32,894 nt of DNA from Rickettsia typhi (GCA_945881985.1 CAMCVL010000011.1:1-32894); one strand, 5' to 3'. Shown: positions 1 to 8,339, numbered from the stretch's first letter. Made by a program: numbers and translations. Notes: generated by a model not told the origin, from the sequence alone.

Positions 1-1343
1 CCATGGGCGTGGTCATGATCTTCCGCATCCAAGTGAACCTCATATGGCTCGGACTTACGATTTGTTGTGTTAAACTTATGCCCAACGCCGTATTCTATGT
101 CAAAAGCATTACTGTGCCTGTATTGCATTGCAAGTATTGCACTTGCAGCTGTTTCGGTGCCTTTTGCCTTGCGTAAATGATAGTAGGATGTTTGGTCGTT
201 ATTTAAAAAAAATCCAAGTAGTTTGTAGCTTAGCTTGTCAAAATCCTTAACAAATTGAAGGCTTGACATATACAAAGTATTTTTTACATATTCACCAAGC
301 CCAAAAATACCCTCTTCGTTTTGAGGGTAGGATGAGGAGCCTTGAGTTGTTTTTGCAAAGTTCACTCCACCATTTCCTGTGTCATTGTTAATTAAATCAT
401 TGACGGAACTAAGATTGTAAGCCGCACCCCCAAATGCTACTTGCTCTGCAAAGTCTTGACGGAACTTAAAATGCGTTTCGGTAGATTTAAAATCTCTGCT
501 TTCAAAACTAAATGACGCACCTTTAATTTGTTTTTTTGCAGATTCCGCGTATCCATCGCCATCAGTATCTATACCCTTTTCGTTTGAAACAAAGGCGGAA
601 ACACCAATTGCATTGTCGTTGCTTAGCTTACTTGTTAAAAGAGTTGCAAAATTTGCTTTATTACTTTGTAAGCTCATATCTATTGTGTTTTTGCCAACAA
701 AAAGATTGCTTGTGATTATATTAAGGGAGTTTGTTTGTCCATTTGCGGTAAAATTGTTTGCCCTTGATCCGTTTGCAATTTTAATTTGTTCAACGGCGTT
801 TGCGTTAAAAATATTAGTTAAAATTGAACCGCTAACACCACCAGCAAAAACCTCAACCCCATCAATTGTTATACCACTAAATCTTGATGGTAGGTTGCCA
901 ATTGACACGCCGCTGCCACCGTTTACCGGATCTGTGGCGTCGTTTTGTAGACCTATAGTTGCCGAAGATATTGCCTCAGTTAAACTAAAAGCATTACGGG
1001 CTTTAAAGTTTGCATTTGTAATAATGCCCTCTTTTGCCGTAGAGCTTGTATCAACCTCCCCTATTTGTCTGCGTGCATTTCTAAAATCATCATCTTTTTT
1101 TGATATTCCAGTTACTACAACTTCCTCTGAGCCACCATCTTGTTTTAGTTGGCTTCTTGGCATTAAAGTTTTGGCAATTGCTGGATATTGAGTTTGGGCC
1201 TGAGGTAGTGTTTCAATATCAGCATTTGGATAGTTATTTTGATATGCAGCAAAGGCTTTAATGTTAAAACCTAAGCAGTAGATTAAAAGTGTTAATAAGT
1301 AGTTTTTTTTGCATTTAGCTTGATTGGTAAAAAATTGTTTCAT
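1..1343 (-). CDS. TonB-dependent outer-membrane receptor (5' part; runs off the left edge)
   Basis: An open frame runs on the minus strand from the ATG at 1343-1341 to the window edge, about 447 codons, so the C-terminal part of the barrel is missing. The N-terminus has a basic start, a hydrophobic stretch (LLTLLIYCLGF) and a likely signal peptidase site near KAFA-A. Next comes a TonB-box-like segment (EEVVVTGI, about residue 70) and a plug domain with typical elements (LTEAISSATIGLQ, ITIDGVEVFAGG, VEQIKIANGS, SLNIIT). The rest looks like alternating beta strands and loops. The last visible residues are rich in His, Asp and Glu (EDHDHAH), probably an extracellular loop. Family knowledge: these receptors import siderophores, haem, cobalamin or metals using TonB/ExbBD energy. 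The substrate cannot be read from this part; a metal is suggested only by the His-rich loop. It follows rplF on the same strand after 112 bp with no clear Shine-Dalgarno. Confidence 0.85.
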   Translation of the reverse strand, partial: MKQFFTNQAKCKKNYLLTLLIYCLGFNIKAFAAYQNNYPNADIETLPQAQTQYPAIAKTLMPRSQLKQDGGSEEVVVTGISKKDDDFRNARRQIGEVDTSSTAKEGIITNANFKARNAFSLTEAISSATIGLQNDATDPVNGGSGVSIGNLPSRFSGITIDGVEVFAGGVSGSILTNIFNANAVEQIKIANGSRANNFTANGQTNSLNIITSNLFVGKNTIDMSLQSNKANFATLLTSKLSNDNAIGVSAFVSNEKGIDTDGDGYAESAKKQIKGASFSFESRDFKSTETHFKFRQDFAEQVAFGGAAYNLSSVNDLINNDTGNGGVNFAKTTQGSSSYPQNEEGIFGLGEYVKNTLYMSSLQFVKDFDKLSYKLLGFFLNNDQTSYYHLRKAKGTETAASAILAMQYRHSNAFDIEYGVGHKFNTTNRKSEPYEVHLDAEDHDHAH

Positions 1344-1419
1344 AGATTTATTATTTTAACTTTGAGTACTTTTCAATAGAGACATCAGAACATCAGTGCA
1401 AAAAAGTTATAACTGCAAA

Positions 1420-1448
1420 GGCACGGGGTTTAATGCTCCCCAGATGCC
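1420..1448 (-). terminator. GC-rich hairpin after rplF (possible terminator)
   Basis: In the minus-strand transcript just after the rplF stop, GGCA/TGCC (1445-1448 with 1420-1423) and GGGG/CCCC (1438-1441 with 1425-1428) form a two-part stem with a small internal loop and a 9-nt apical loop. A run of six T follows about 14 nt later, not directly. It may end the ribosomal transcript or weaken read-through into the TonB receptor gene. The lack of an immediate U-tract keeps this tentative. Confidence 0.4.
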
Positions 1449-1455
1449 AGATATG

Positions 1456-2004
1456 TTATTTTTTAGCCTTTTTAACTTCCTTACGAAGGATAAACTCTCC
1501 TTCAATATGCATGCCTGTACCTTTGTAGACATTTTTTTTGCGAAGACCCTGAATAAATTTAACAAAGTCCATTAATTGGGTTTTGTTGATAGAGCTAACT
1601 GTTACTCTTGTGTTTTTTTCAACAGCAACTTTTATGCCCTCAGGTATTTCAACAACAATGTTGTGGCTAAAGCCAAGAGTAAATGTTACCAAATTACCAG
1701 CAACAACAGCCTTGTAACCAACGCCTTTTAGGTCAAGATTTACAACATGACCAGCAGGATTTGCAAAACCTTTAATGATTGTTGATATGCTTCTTGCTAT
1801 TGTACCGCTATAAGCATTTGCGTCCTTAGATTCGTTTTTTTTAGTAATTTTAACAGAATCTTTTTGAAGGTCAACATCCACCAAATCAGCTCTAATAGGC
1901 AAAGATACAGCACCAGCAGAGGTTGAAAAGCTAATAGCACCATCCGCATAAACGGCTTTAACCGCAGCAGGTATAGCCACCGGTTTTTTTGCAAGTTTAG
2001 ACAT
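1456..2004 (-). CDS. rplF: 50S ribosomal protein L6 (uL6)
   Basis: 182 codons, close to the usual ~177. It is a structural protein of the large subunit near the GTPase-associated centre. It has the two tandem L6 repeats: an N-terminal half with LPIRADLVDVDLQKDSVKI and a C-terminal half with LDLKGVGYKA, LGFSHNIVVEIPEG and the L6 signature region (KKNVYKGTGMHIEGE, about residues 155-170), ending in a Lys-rich tail. It is the last ribosomal gene of a three-gene run (rpsN-rpsH-rplF). In most bacteria rplR and rpsE would follow; here the next gene is a TonB-dependent receptor. Confidence 0.97.
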   Translation of the reverse strand: MSKLAKKPVAIPAAVKAVYADGAISFSTSAGAVSLPIRADLVDVDLQKDSVKITKKNESKDANAYSGTIARSISTIIKGFANPAGHVVNLDLKGVGYKAVVAGNLVTFTLGFSHNIVVEIPEGIKVAVEKNTRVTVSSINKTQLMDFVKFIQGLRKKNVYKGTGMHIEGEFILRKEVKKAKK

Positions 2005-2040
2005 AAAAGCTCAAACTATAAAAAATAAAAGAAAATTATA

Positions 2041-2439
2041 TTAAAATACATTAAGAACAAGCTCGCCACCAACTTTTTTAGCTCTAGCTTCGTGGTCTGT
2101 CATCAATCCTAGATTTGTAGATACGATTCTTACACCCAAGCCATCAATGTAGTTTTTAATTTGCTTATATCCCTTGTAGACCCTTCTACCAGGCTTTGAT
2201 ACCAATTGAATTTGTCTTATGGAAGATTGGTTTTTAACATATTTTAAAGAGATGTGAATTTGCTTAACGCCTTTTCTCTCCTCGCTGGTTTCAAAACCCT
2301 CAATAAAACCCTCGTTTTGCAATATTTGGCAAATGGTTGCATTGAGGTTTGAAAAAGGCACGATAACAACAGCTTTTTTTACCATGAAGCCATTTTTTAT
2401 ACCAGATACAAGATTGGAAAGCAAAAAGTTATTACTCAT
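2041..2439 (-). CDS. rpsH: 30S ribosomal protein S8 (uS8)
   Basis: 132 codons, the normal length. uS8 binds the central domain of 16S rRNA and in other bacteria can repress spc operon translation. Recognisable parts are the N-terminal VSGIKNGFMVKKAVVIVPFSNL, the middle LVSKPGRRVYKGYKQI and the conserved C-terminal GLGVRIVSTNLGLMTDHEARAKKVGGELVLNVF. It lies 36 bp upstream of rplF and 46 bp downstream of rpsN on the same strand, so the three are probably co-transcribed. Confidence 0.97.
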   Translation of the reverse strand: MSNNFLLSNLVSGIKNGFMVKKAVVIVPFSNLNATICQILQNEGFIEGFETSEERKGVKQIHISLKYVKNQSSIRQIQLVSKPGRRVYKGYKQIKNYIDGLGVRIVSTNLGLMTDHEARAKKVGGELVLNVF

Positions 2440-2485
2440 AAAACTACTATACTAAAATGCAATTAAATAAAATTTATAAAAAACA

Positions 2486-2812
2486 CTACCAGCTGGATTT
2501 TGTAAATCCTGGCAAATATCCCCATAGTGCGTATTCACGGAACATGTTTCTTTCAAGCCCGATTTTAGTAACGCCTCTTGGTCTACCAGTAACAAAGCAG
2601 CGTCTTCTGTGCCTTGTTTTGGACTCGTTTCTCTTCATTTTTTGAATGTTAAGCATTGCAACAAAAGCTTTTTTAAAGCCGTCAGAGTACTCAGGGCTAC
2701 TCTCGCTAGGCAGAGATTTAATCTCTGATTTAATTTTTGCTCTTTTTGCAGCTGCTTTTGTAGCGGTTGCTAAAATGGAGTTATTACGATTGATTCTACT
2801 TTTTTTTGCCAT
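2486..2812 (-). CDS. rpsN: 30S ribosomal protein S14 (uS14), zinc-free form
   Basis: 108 codons, the long form without zinc ribbon: only one Cys is present, in RRRCFVTGRPRGV, and there is no CxxC pair. The C-terminal block RNMFREYALWGYLPGFTKSSW is typical of uS14 (usual ending KASW). It is the first gene of the rpsN-rpsH-rplF run. The upstream neighbours in a normal spc operon (rplN, rplX, rplE) are absent; purA lies divergently instead. A sigma70-like promoter at 2877-2905 would make rpsN the first gene of its transcript. Confidence 0.96.
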   Translation of the reverse strand: MAKKSRINRNNSILATATKAAAKRAKIKSEIKSLPSESSPEYSDGFKKAFVAMLNIQKMKRNESKTRHRRRCFVTGRPRGVTKIGLERNMFREYALWGYLPGFTKSSW

Positions 2813-2876
2813 AAAAGCTATTAAAACTATTTATATAATACATACCCAAAACCTACATAAAGTTTTGTAAGCAAAT

Positions 2877-2905
2877 ATTAGGTAATAAAAAAATTATTAT
2901 GTCAA
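2877..2905 (-). promoter_or_regulatory. Putative promoter for rpsN-rpsH-rplF
   Basis: On the minus strand, TTGACA (2905-2900) is followed by a 17-nt T-rich spacer and CCTAAT (2882-2877), which matches four of six -10 positions. TAATAT two bases further is an alternative. It lies about 65 bp upstream of the rpsN start and back to back with the purA promoter. Confidence 0.45.
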
Positions 2906-2927
2906 GAAGTTTTAAACATTATTTAAT

Positions 2928-2956
2928 TTGACAATCAACATTCCTTGTGTCAAAAT
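2928..2956 (+). promoter_or_regulatory. Putative promoter for purA
   Basis: TTGACA (2928-2933), a 17-nt spacer and CAAAAT (2951-2956, four of six matches) predict a start near 2963, giving a leader of about 33 nt to the ATG at 2996. It also argues against the in-frame GTG at 2945 as start codon, because that codon lies inside the promoter. Confidence 0.5.
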
Positions 2957-2995
2957 CTATTGTTTTGTTTTTGTGATAGTAATAATTATAACGAT

Positions 2996-4279
2996 ATGCA
3001 AGCGGTAGACAGGCATTTTACATCCGTAGTAGGCTTACAATGGGGTGATGAAGGCAAGGGTAAAATTGTTGATTTTTTAGCTGAGAATGCCGATTTAGTT
3101 GTGCGTTTTCACGGCGGCGATAATGCTGGGCACACAATTGAGGTTGGCGGCAATGTTTTTAAGCTTAGCCTTTTGCCATCCGGCATAGTTAGGGGCAAGA
3201 AGTGTTTTATTGGCTCCGGCGTTGTTGTTAATTTAACATCTTTAGTTAAGGAGATTGAGGCGGTGCAAAAAGCGGGGCTTAAAATCACTCCTCAAAATCT
3301 TGCAATAGCAGATAACGCAACTGTAATCTTAGACCTATATAAAGAGGTTGATGCGATTAACGAAGCATGCCTTGGCGGCTCAAAAATCGGCACAACAAAA
3401 AAAGGTATAGGCATAGCCTATAGCGACAAAGCAATGCGTAGAGCCATAAGAATCTGCGACCTCTTTGACGATGCAATTTTAGAATCTTCCCTAAACCAAA
3501 TCTTTAACCACTATCTTGAAACAAGCTTTGCAAACAAAGATGCAAAACCATCGTTAGCAACCGAACTTGCAGAGATTAAGCTTTTAAGGGAGCAAATTAA
3601 GCAATTTGTTGTTCCGTTTTTTGACTTCACTCAAAAGGCAAAAGGCAATATATTATTTGAAGGCGCACAAGGCTTTGGGCTTGACATAAACTACGGCACC
3701 TATCCATATGTAACATCATCTTCAACCGTTTGCGGCTCTATTTTTACAGGTAGCGGCTTTGGGCTTTGCGGCATTGACAGTAATATTGGAGTTTTAAAGG
3801 CATATGCAACCAGAGTGGGTGAAGGACCCTTTCCTACTGAAGATAACGAGGATTTTGGAACTCTTTTGCAATCCATAGGGCAGGAATTTGGCACAGTTAC
3901 CAAACGCAAACGCAGATGCGGTGCTCTTGACCTTGTATTTGCAAAGCAAGCGGCAAGGTTGTGCGGCGTTAATAAAATTGCATTAACCAAGCTTGATGTT
4001 TTGGACGGCTTTGCATCAATCCCCCTTTGCACCGCCTACGAGGTTGGTGGCAAGGTAATAAACTACATACCTTCTTCCCGTGCGGATTTTGCAAATATCA
4101 AGCCAATTTACAAACATTTTGACGGCTGGAACCTGCAAGGCAAAACAGAAGGTGTAAAAGACATAAAAAACATGCCGGCAAATGCCATGAGCTATGTTAA
4201 GTTTATTGAGGAATTCCTTGAAATACCAATCACCATAATATCAACTGGCAAGGACAGAAACGATACAATATTAAAATAA
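2996..4279 (+). CDS. purA: Adenylosuccinate synthetase
   Basis: 427 codons from the ATG at 2996, the family's usual length. It makes adenylosuccinate from IMP, aspartate and GTP, the first committed step to AMP, in the cytosol. The N-terminal GTP-binding loop with the catalytic Asp is clear (QWGDEGKGK, residues about 14-22), followed by HGGDNAGHT with the catalytic His. Further conserved parts are GSGVVVN, KIGTTKKGIGIAYSDKAMRRAIR, LFEGAQGFGLDINYGTYPYVTSS, RVGEGPFPTE, TKRKRRCGALD and TKLDVLDGF. The frame is open 17 codons upstream to a GTG at 2945, but that segment (Cys- and Phe-rich) does not look like PurA and overlaps the promoter. tsaB follows after 25 bp on the same strand. Confidence 0.97.
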   Translation: MQAVDRHFTSVVGLQWGDEGKGKIVDFLAENADLVVRFHGGDNAGHTIEVGGNVFKLSLLPSGIVRGKKCFIGSGVVVNLTSLVKEIEAVQKAGLKITPQNLAIADNATVILDLYKEVDAINEACLGGSKIGTTKKGIGIAYSDKAMRRAIRICDLFDDAILESSLNQIFNHYLETSFANKDAKPSLATELAEIKLLREQIKQFVVPFFDFTQKAKGNILFEGAQGFGLDINYGTYPYVTSSSTVCGSIFTGSGFGLCGIDSNIGVLKAYATRVGEGPFPTEDNEDFGTLLQSIGQEFGTVTKRKRRCGALDLVFAKQAARLCGVNKIALTKLDVLDGFASIPLCTAYEVGGKVINYIPSSRADFANIKPIYKHFDGWNLQGKTEGVKDIKNMPANAMSYVKFIEEFLEIPITIISTGKDRNDTILK

Positions 4280-4304
4280 ACAACAAATTGACAAACTCAA
4301 ATAT

Positions 4305-4985
4305 ATGATTTTATCAATTCAAACCTGCTTTGAAACACTCTCTGTCTCCCTCTTTACGACCAAAAAAAGCCATTTATCCACAAGCTTTGTGCCCCATAAA
4401 CACTCTCAGGCCAGCCTGATAGACGAGGTGGCAAATCACTGCCTCAAGTCAAACAATGTAAATCTTGGCGATGTATCGGCAATTGTAGTTGCCAATGGCC
4501 CGGGCAGCTTTACCGGTATAAGGATAGGCCTTGCATTTAGTGAGGGTCTTACATGCTTTAACAACAATGCAACAAAAAATTTTGTTAGTAATACAAATGC
4601 TTGCCTAGTGCAGATCGCCACCAATGCCAAGCCCATTGCGATAATTTTACCAAGCATTAGGGGTGAGAGTTATATTCAGTTTTTTAACCAGCAAAAAGAG
4701 CCCCTCACCCAAATTGCTAGCCTTACAAACACTGATATTGCTTTTTACATGGAAGAGCAACTTGAAAAATTAAACATTACATCATTTAACGCCCTGCAAA
4801 TTGCCTCCGTGCAAAACTTGCAAACAATAAGCCCTAAGCTTAGTCACCTTAATTTTGCAAAGATTAATCTGCCAAATTCCCACCACCTTGGTCTTGCTTA
4901 TTTTGCGGGGCTTGTGGATGGCAAAATGCTAATAAACAGCATCAATTATGTAAGGGAGGCAGTAAAATTAAAGACTACAAGCTAG
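4305..4985 (+). CDS. tsaB: tRNA N6-threonylcarbamoyladenosine biosynthesis protein TsaB
   Basis: 226 codons. TsaB is the non-catalytic partner of TsaD in the complex that makes t6A37 in ANN-decoding tRNAs. The family hallmark VVANGPGSFTGIRIGLAFSEGL is present at about residues 61-82, preceded by an ASKHA-type N-terminal strand (ILSIQTCFETLSVSLF) and HSQASLIDEV. The usual ILALDTS start is diverged (QTCFET). It lies close behind purA and probably shares its transcript. tsaD, tsaC and tsaE are not in the window. Confidence 0.9.
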   Translation: MILSIQTCFETLSVSLFTTKKSHLSTSFVPHKHSQASLIDEVANHCLKSNNVNLGDVSAIVVANGPGSFTGIRIGLAFSEGLTCFNNNATKNFVSNTNACLVQIATNAKPIAIILPSIRGESYIQFFNQQKEPLTQIASLTNTDIAFYMEEQLEKLNITSFNALQIASVQNLQTISPKLSHLNFAKINLPNSHHLGLAYFAGLVDGKMLINSINYVREAVKLKTTS

Positions 4986-5106
4986 TTTTAATGAACCTCA
5001 CCAAACAAATCCCAATATCTTGATAAAACCTACCTATAATAGACAATTCCTGCAATATAAGCTTAGTCAAATTACGGATAGGGATATGAGTGGATGTTGT
5101 TTAACT

Positions 5107-6210
5107 TTACAGTGGATTTGGGGCTAAAAACTCCGTTAAATTCACCGCAATGTCTGTGTGATTACTTTGATTTGATATTTGTAAATCGGCTCTAAAGTCA
5201 ATCTTATCCAAAATTTTTAAACCATGCTTTTTGCATAATGGCTCAATGAGTCCGTGGCTAAAGATGTTTGACATATTTTGCACTAGTCCAAGCAAGGGTG
5301 CTTTTAAAGATTTGTAGGCATCAATGCTGCGTTCAAGATCTACGCAGGCAAGAGGAGAATCTGTTGACACAAGGCAAATGCCATCTACAATATATTTTTC
5401 AAAAAGGCTTAGGTGAGCATCGCCAGTGCCGGGGGGCATGTCTATTACAAGGGCGTCAAAGTCTTGGTGCCAAGCGCAGTTAAAAATCAAGCTGTTAATT
5501 ATCTTGCTAAGCATTGGGCCACGCCACACAAGCCCCCTGTCGCTATCAGCAATAAAACCAACTGAGGCATAATGCACCCCGTTTTTTACAACGGGGACAA
5601 GTTTTTTTTCTTCGTCCACCTCAAACTTACCATCAAAACCAATAAGAGATGGTATTGATGGACCGTAAATGTCAAGGTCAAGCATGGCAACTTTTTTACC
5701 TGCCTTATTTAGACCATTTGCAATTGCAAAGGCAATTGTGGATTTGCCAACCCCCCCTTTGCAAGAGGCAACAACAAAAACCTTTTTAAAATTTGCAAGC
5801 CTATGCCTTGTTTTTGCAGGTTTGTCGCTTAAATCTTGCTCTGTATTTTGCTCTGTTGGTGCATCATGTTTTTCCTCCTCACCTTCATCTACCCCAGAGC
5901 TTGCGGGTTCCTCTGTATAAGGACTGACCTTTACATCCTTTGTAATAAGAACAAAAACATTAATGTATCTAACCTTGCAACTTACAACAATGAGGTATTT
6001 TATGTCCTCACTGGCTTTTTCAAGCTCGGCTTTTTCAAGATTAAGATTTGTTTTGATAATGGTTTTAATTATCTCCCCATCCTTTGATAGCTTTAAAAGC
6101 TCAAATCCATCCGGCAACACAGAGGCAACTTTTGCAACGGTTATGCGGTCCTTAGCCTGTTTTTTAACAAGCTTTACAAGCTTAAATATTTGCGTTGCTA
6201 GGGTAATCAT
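5107..6210 (-). CDS. mrp: Mrp/ApbC-type P-loop ATPase, lacking the CPxC cluster motif
   Basis: 367 codons. Family knowledge: Mrp/NBP35 ATPases carry and transfer Fe-S clusters. Residues 1-92 are a diverged MIP18-like N-terminal domain, residues 93-138 an acidic linker. The ATPase has the deviant P-loop CKGGVGKST (150-158), MLDLDIYGPSIPSL (176-189) and DMPPGTGDAHLS (257-268). In the family an NMSYFxCPxCG segment supplies the two Cys that bind the cluster between subunits; here the same place reads NMSNIFSHGLIEPLCKKHG (312-330) with a single Cys. Cluster binding in the usual way therefore looks lost. It overlaps the 3' end of aroB by 29 bp and ends the lpxC-aroB-mrp run. Confidence 0.88.
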   Translation of the reverse strand: MITLATQIFKLVKLVKKQAKDRITVAKVASVLPDGFELLKLSKDGEIIKTIIKTNLNLEKAELEKASEDIKYLIVVSCKVRYINVFVLITKDVKVSPYTEEPASSGVDEGEEEKHDAPTEQNTEQDLSDKPAKTRHRLANFKKVFVVASCKGGVGKSTIAFAIANGLNKAGKKVAMLDLDIYGPSIPSLIGFDGKFEVDEEKKLVPVVKNGVHYASVGFIADSDRGLVWRGPMLSKIINSLIFNCAWHQDFDALVIDMPPGTGDAHLSLFEKYIVDGICLVSTDSPLACVDLERSIDAYKSLKAPLLGLVQNMSNIFSHGLIEPLCKKHGLKILDKIDFRADLQISNQSNHTDIAVNLTEFLAPNPL

Positions 6211-7357
6211 TTGTTAAATAATTATAAATATCTTGTGCCTCAATTGATGTATTAAACGCTCTGCCAATTTGCTTAAGTAATACAAGGTTGATGGTTTTAC
6301 GCACGCTTTGCCCACTAGCTATTGTGACAAAATCTTGATTTGCATTTTTTTTATCAAGGGACATAATCTGCAGCATATCAGCTGCAAATTCTGGCGTCAT
6401 TTGTAAGTGAGTTTTAAGCCCTGTATTTTGATAATGCTTTTTAATTAAGGCAAGCTCTTCTGGCTTTAAAAAACCAAGCTTTACAGAAATCTCCGCTGCC
6501 ATTATCATGCCAAAGGCAACAGCTATGCCATGGGGTATTTTATTTTTGTAAAGGGCCGATTTTTCAATGCCATGACCAAAGGTGTGACCAAGGTTTAAAA
6601 GGCTTCTTATGCCCTTTGTCTCGGTAAAGTCTTTTTGAACTATCTTTGCCTTAATACTGCAGCAGTCGTAAATAATAGTGTTTAGTATTTGAGGCGGCAT
6701 GTTGCAGCCTTGTTTTATATGAGCCTCGTGCTGGGTGAGGTAATTAAAAAACGCCCTGTCCCACAAAAGCCCGTATTTTAAAGCCTCAGCATAGCCAGAC
6801 AAAAACTCCTGCTCTGGCAGGGTTGCTAGCAATGCGGTGTCGCATAATACAGCCTTTGGCTTGTAAAAAGTGCCAATCATGTTTTTTGAGGAGACAGTGT
6901 TAATTGCTGTCTTGCCCCCAACTGAGCTATCAACCATAGATAAAAGCGTTGTTGGGTACTGTATAAAATCAATCCCCCTAATCATTACCGAAGCCAAAAA
7001 GCCAACCAAATCCCCCACGCTGCCCCCACCCATTGCAACAAGCAAGGTTTTGCGAGTTGGTTTTAGGTCCAAAACCTTATTTGCAAGCCATTCAAAAACC
7101 TCAAAACTTTTTACAGCCTCGCCAAATTTTGGTAGCGTGATGGATGTAACTTTAGTATCGTTAAAAGTTAAATTTTCAAAGATAGTTTTGTTCTCTGCAA
7201 GATGTGCGTCCTTAACAACAATAATCTGCCGCCCGCCTGCAATGCTGTTTAACTTGTTTTGCAAATCCTGAGGATTGCAATCTCCGCTTGAGCTAAACAT
7301 GTAAATTGGATAGGATTGCTTTGCAAAAAACCCAGAGCCCACTTTTAGCTTTAGCAT
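6182..7357 (-). CDS. aroB: 3-dehydroquinate synthase
   Basis: 391 codons, slightly longer than the usual ~360. It converts DAHP to 3-dehydroquinate, second step of the shikimate pathway, with NAD+ and a divalent metal. NAD-binding GGGSVGDLVGFLAS, substrate-site VDSSVGGKTAIN, and the metal ligands in GYAEALKYG (Glu) and NLGHTFGHGIE (His) are intact, and HGIAVAFGM supplies the third ligand. It starts 5 bp after lpxC and its 3' end overlaps mrp, so translation is likely coupled. aroK, its frequent partner, is not adjacent. Confidence 0.96.
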   Translation of the reverse strand: MLKLKVGSGFFAKQSYPIYMFSSSGDCNPQDLQNKLNSIAGGRQIIVVKDAHLAENKTIFENLTFNDTKVTSITLPKFGEAVKSFEVFEWLANKVLDLKPTRKTLLVAMGGGSVGDLVGFLASVMIRGIDFIQYPTTLLSMVDSSVGGKTAINTVSSKNMIGTFYKPKAVLCDTALLATLPEQEFLSGYAEALKYGLLWDRAFFNYLTQHEAHIKQGCNMPPQILNTIIYDCCSIKAKIVQKDFTETKGIRSLLNLGHTFGHGIEKSALYKNKIPHGIAVAFGMIMAAEISVKLGFLKPEELALIKKHYQNTGLKTHLQMTPEFAADMLQIMSLDKKNANQDFVTIASGQSVRKTINLVLLKQIGRAFNTSIEAQDIYNYLTNDYPSNANI

Positions 7358-7362
7358 ATCTT

Positions 7363-8205
7363 TTAAACAAAAATCTTTTTAAGCAGCTGATTTGTCAGGG
7401 CATGACCGGACTTATAACAAGTAAATTTTGCATTAAACAAGTGACCGCTTGTGTAAATATCACCTATAAAATCAAGAATTTTATGACGCACAAAATCGTC
7501 TTTAAATGTCATTGCAGATTTGTTGACAACCTCTTCCTCTGTCATCAATATCCCGTTATTTTCATCCCCCCCTTGTGCATAGCCTATTGTCTTAAGATAG
7601 TCGTAGTCTTTTTTTAAGGCAAAGGTTTTAGCGTGTGCTATGTCGCTTTCAAAACAATCGCCCTTTGCTTGGTCAAAGATATATCTTTGTACACCTACTT
7701 CCTTGCAGGCAAAGTCTATGGTAAAATCAATACAAAGCCCATTATAAGGCTCTGCTTTGATGTATGTATCTTTGTGTTCCACCGTAAAGCTATCGCTGAT
7801 TGTGATGATTGGCATTATTTTGGTAAAAAACACTTTTTCGCAGGTTTTAAGCCCAAATAAAAATGCCTTACTTGCTCCGTCAAGGGTTGGTAGCTCTCTG
7901 TTGTTTATATCAATTATGCAGTCTGTAATGCCATAGTACCACAAAGCCGCCATTAGATGCTCGGTTGTAGCAACTTCCACTCCAGCTTCATTTTTAATAC
8001 TGGTGTTAAATGTAAGGTCGCTAACATTTTTAAAGTTAGCTTTAATTATGTTGTCTTTATCGGCTATATCTGTTCTTCTAAAAAAAATACCCGTGCCATC
8101 ATGCAATGGGTTTATTGTAATACTTACATCAACGCCGCTATGCAAAGCTTTGCCACTAAATGCAACAGAGTCCCTCAGCGTTGCTCTGTAGATTGTTTTT
8201 TGCAT
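7363..8205 (-). CDS. lpxC: UDP-3-O-acyl-N-acetylglucosamine deacetylase
   Basis: 280 codons. It performs the committed step of lipid A synthesis, a zinc-dependent deacetylation in the cytosol. The first zinc-site His is in TTEHLMAALW; the others are in FVRHKILDFIGD (His and Asp) and the acid/base His is in YTSGHLFNA. The substrate-pocket ELPTLDGASKAF is typical. I chose the ATG at 8205 because MQKTIYRATLRDSV lines up with family N-termini and GGTGA lies 7 nt upstream; an in-frame ATG at 8220 would add five residues. It is the first gene of the lpxC-aroB-mrp run and shows that the organism makes lipid A. Confidence 0.96.
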   Translation of the reverse strand: MQKTIYRATLRDSVAFSGKALHSGVDVSITINPLHDGTGIFFRRTDIADKDNIIKANFKNVSDLTFNTSIKNEAGVEVATTEHLMAALWYYGITDCIIDINNRELPTLDGASKAFLFGLKTCEKVFFTKIMPIITISDSFTVEHKDTYIKAEPYNGLCIDFTIDFACKEVGVQRYIFDQAKGDCFESDIAHAKTFALKKDYDYLKTIGYAQGGDENNGILMTEEEVVNKSAMTFKDDFVRHKILDFIGDIYTSGHLFNAKFTCYKSGHALTNQLLKKIFV

Positions 8206-8262
8206 AACTTTATCACCCATGGCAATTAAAACAAATAATTAAAACACTTACTAACACATGAA

Positions 8263-8339
8263 TGGTGTACCCGGCGGGATTTGAACCCGCAGCCTTTGCC
8301 TTCGGAGGGCAATACTCTATCCAATTGAGCTACGGATAC
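8263..8339 (-). tRNA. tRNA-Arg (anticodon CCG), CCA encoded
   Basis: A complete cloverleaf reads on the minus strand: acceptor GTATCCG/CGGGTAC, U8-A9, D stem GCTC/GAGT, anticodon stem TTGCC/GGCAA with loop CTCCGAA (anticodon CCG, reading CGG), 5-nt variable region, T stem GCGGG/CCCGC with loop TTCAAAT, discriminator A and an encoded CCA. Length 77 nt. It has its own promoter at 8375-8404. Confidence 0.96.

Noticed and set aside
613-1191. 192-codon plus-strand ORF opposite the TonB receptor
   Set aside because: The minus-strand frame gives a coherent signal peptide and plug domain; the plus-strand protein is a hydrophobic shadow without motif.
2945-2995. GTG start adding 17 residues to PurA
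   Set aside because: The extension is Cys/Phe-rich, unlike PurA, and overlaps the predicted promoter; the ATG at 2996 gives a family-length protein.
4286-4310. TTGACA before tsaB as a promoter
   Set aside because: It lies only about 10 bp before the tsaB ATG, leaving no room for a -10 element upstream of the start; tsaB is more likely transcribed with purA.
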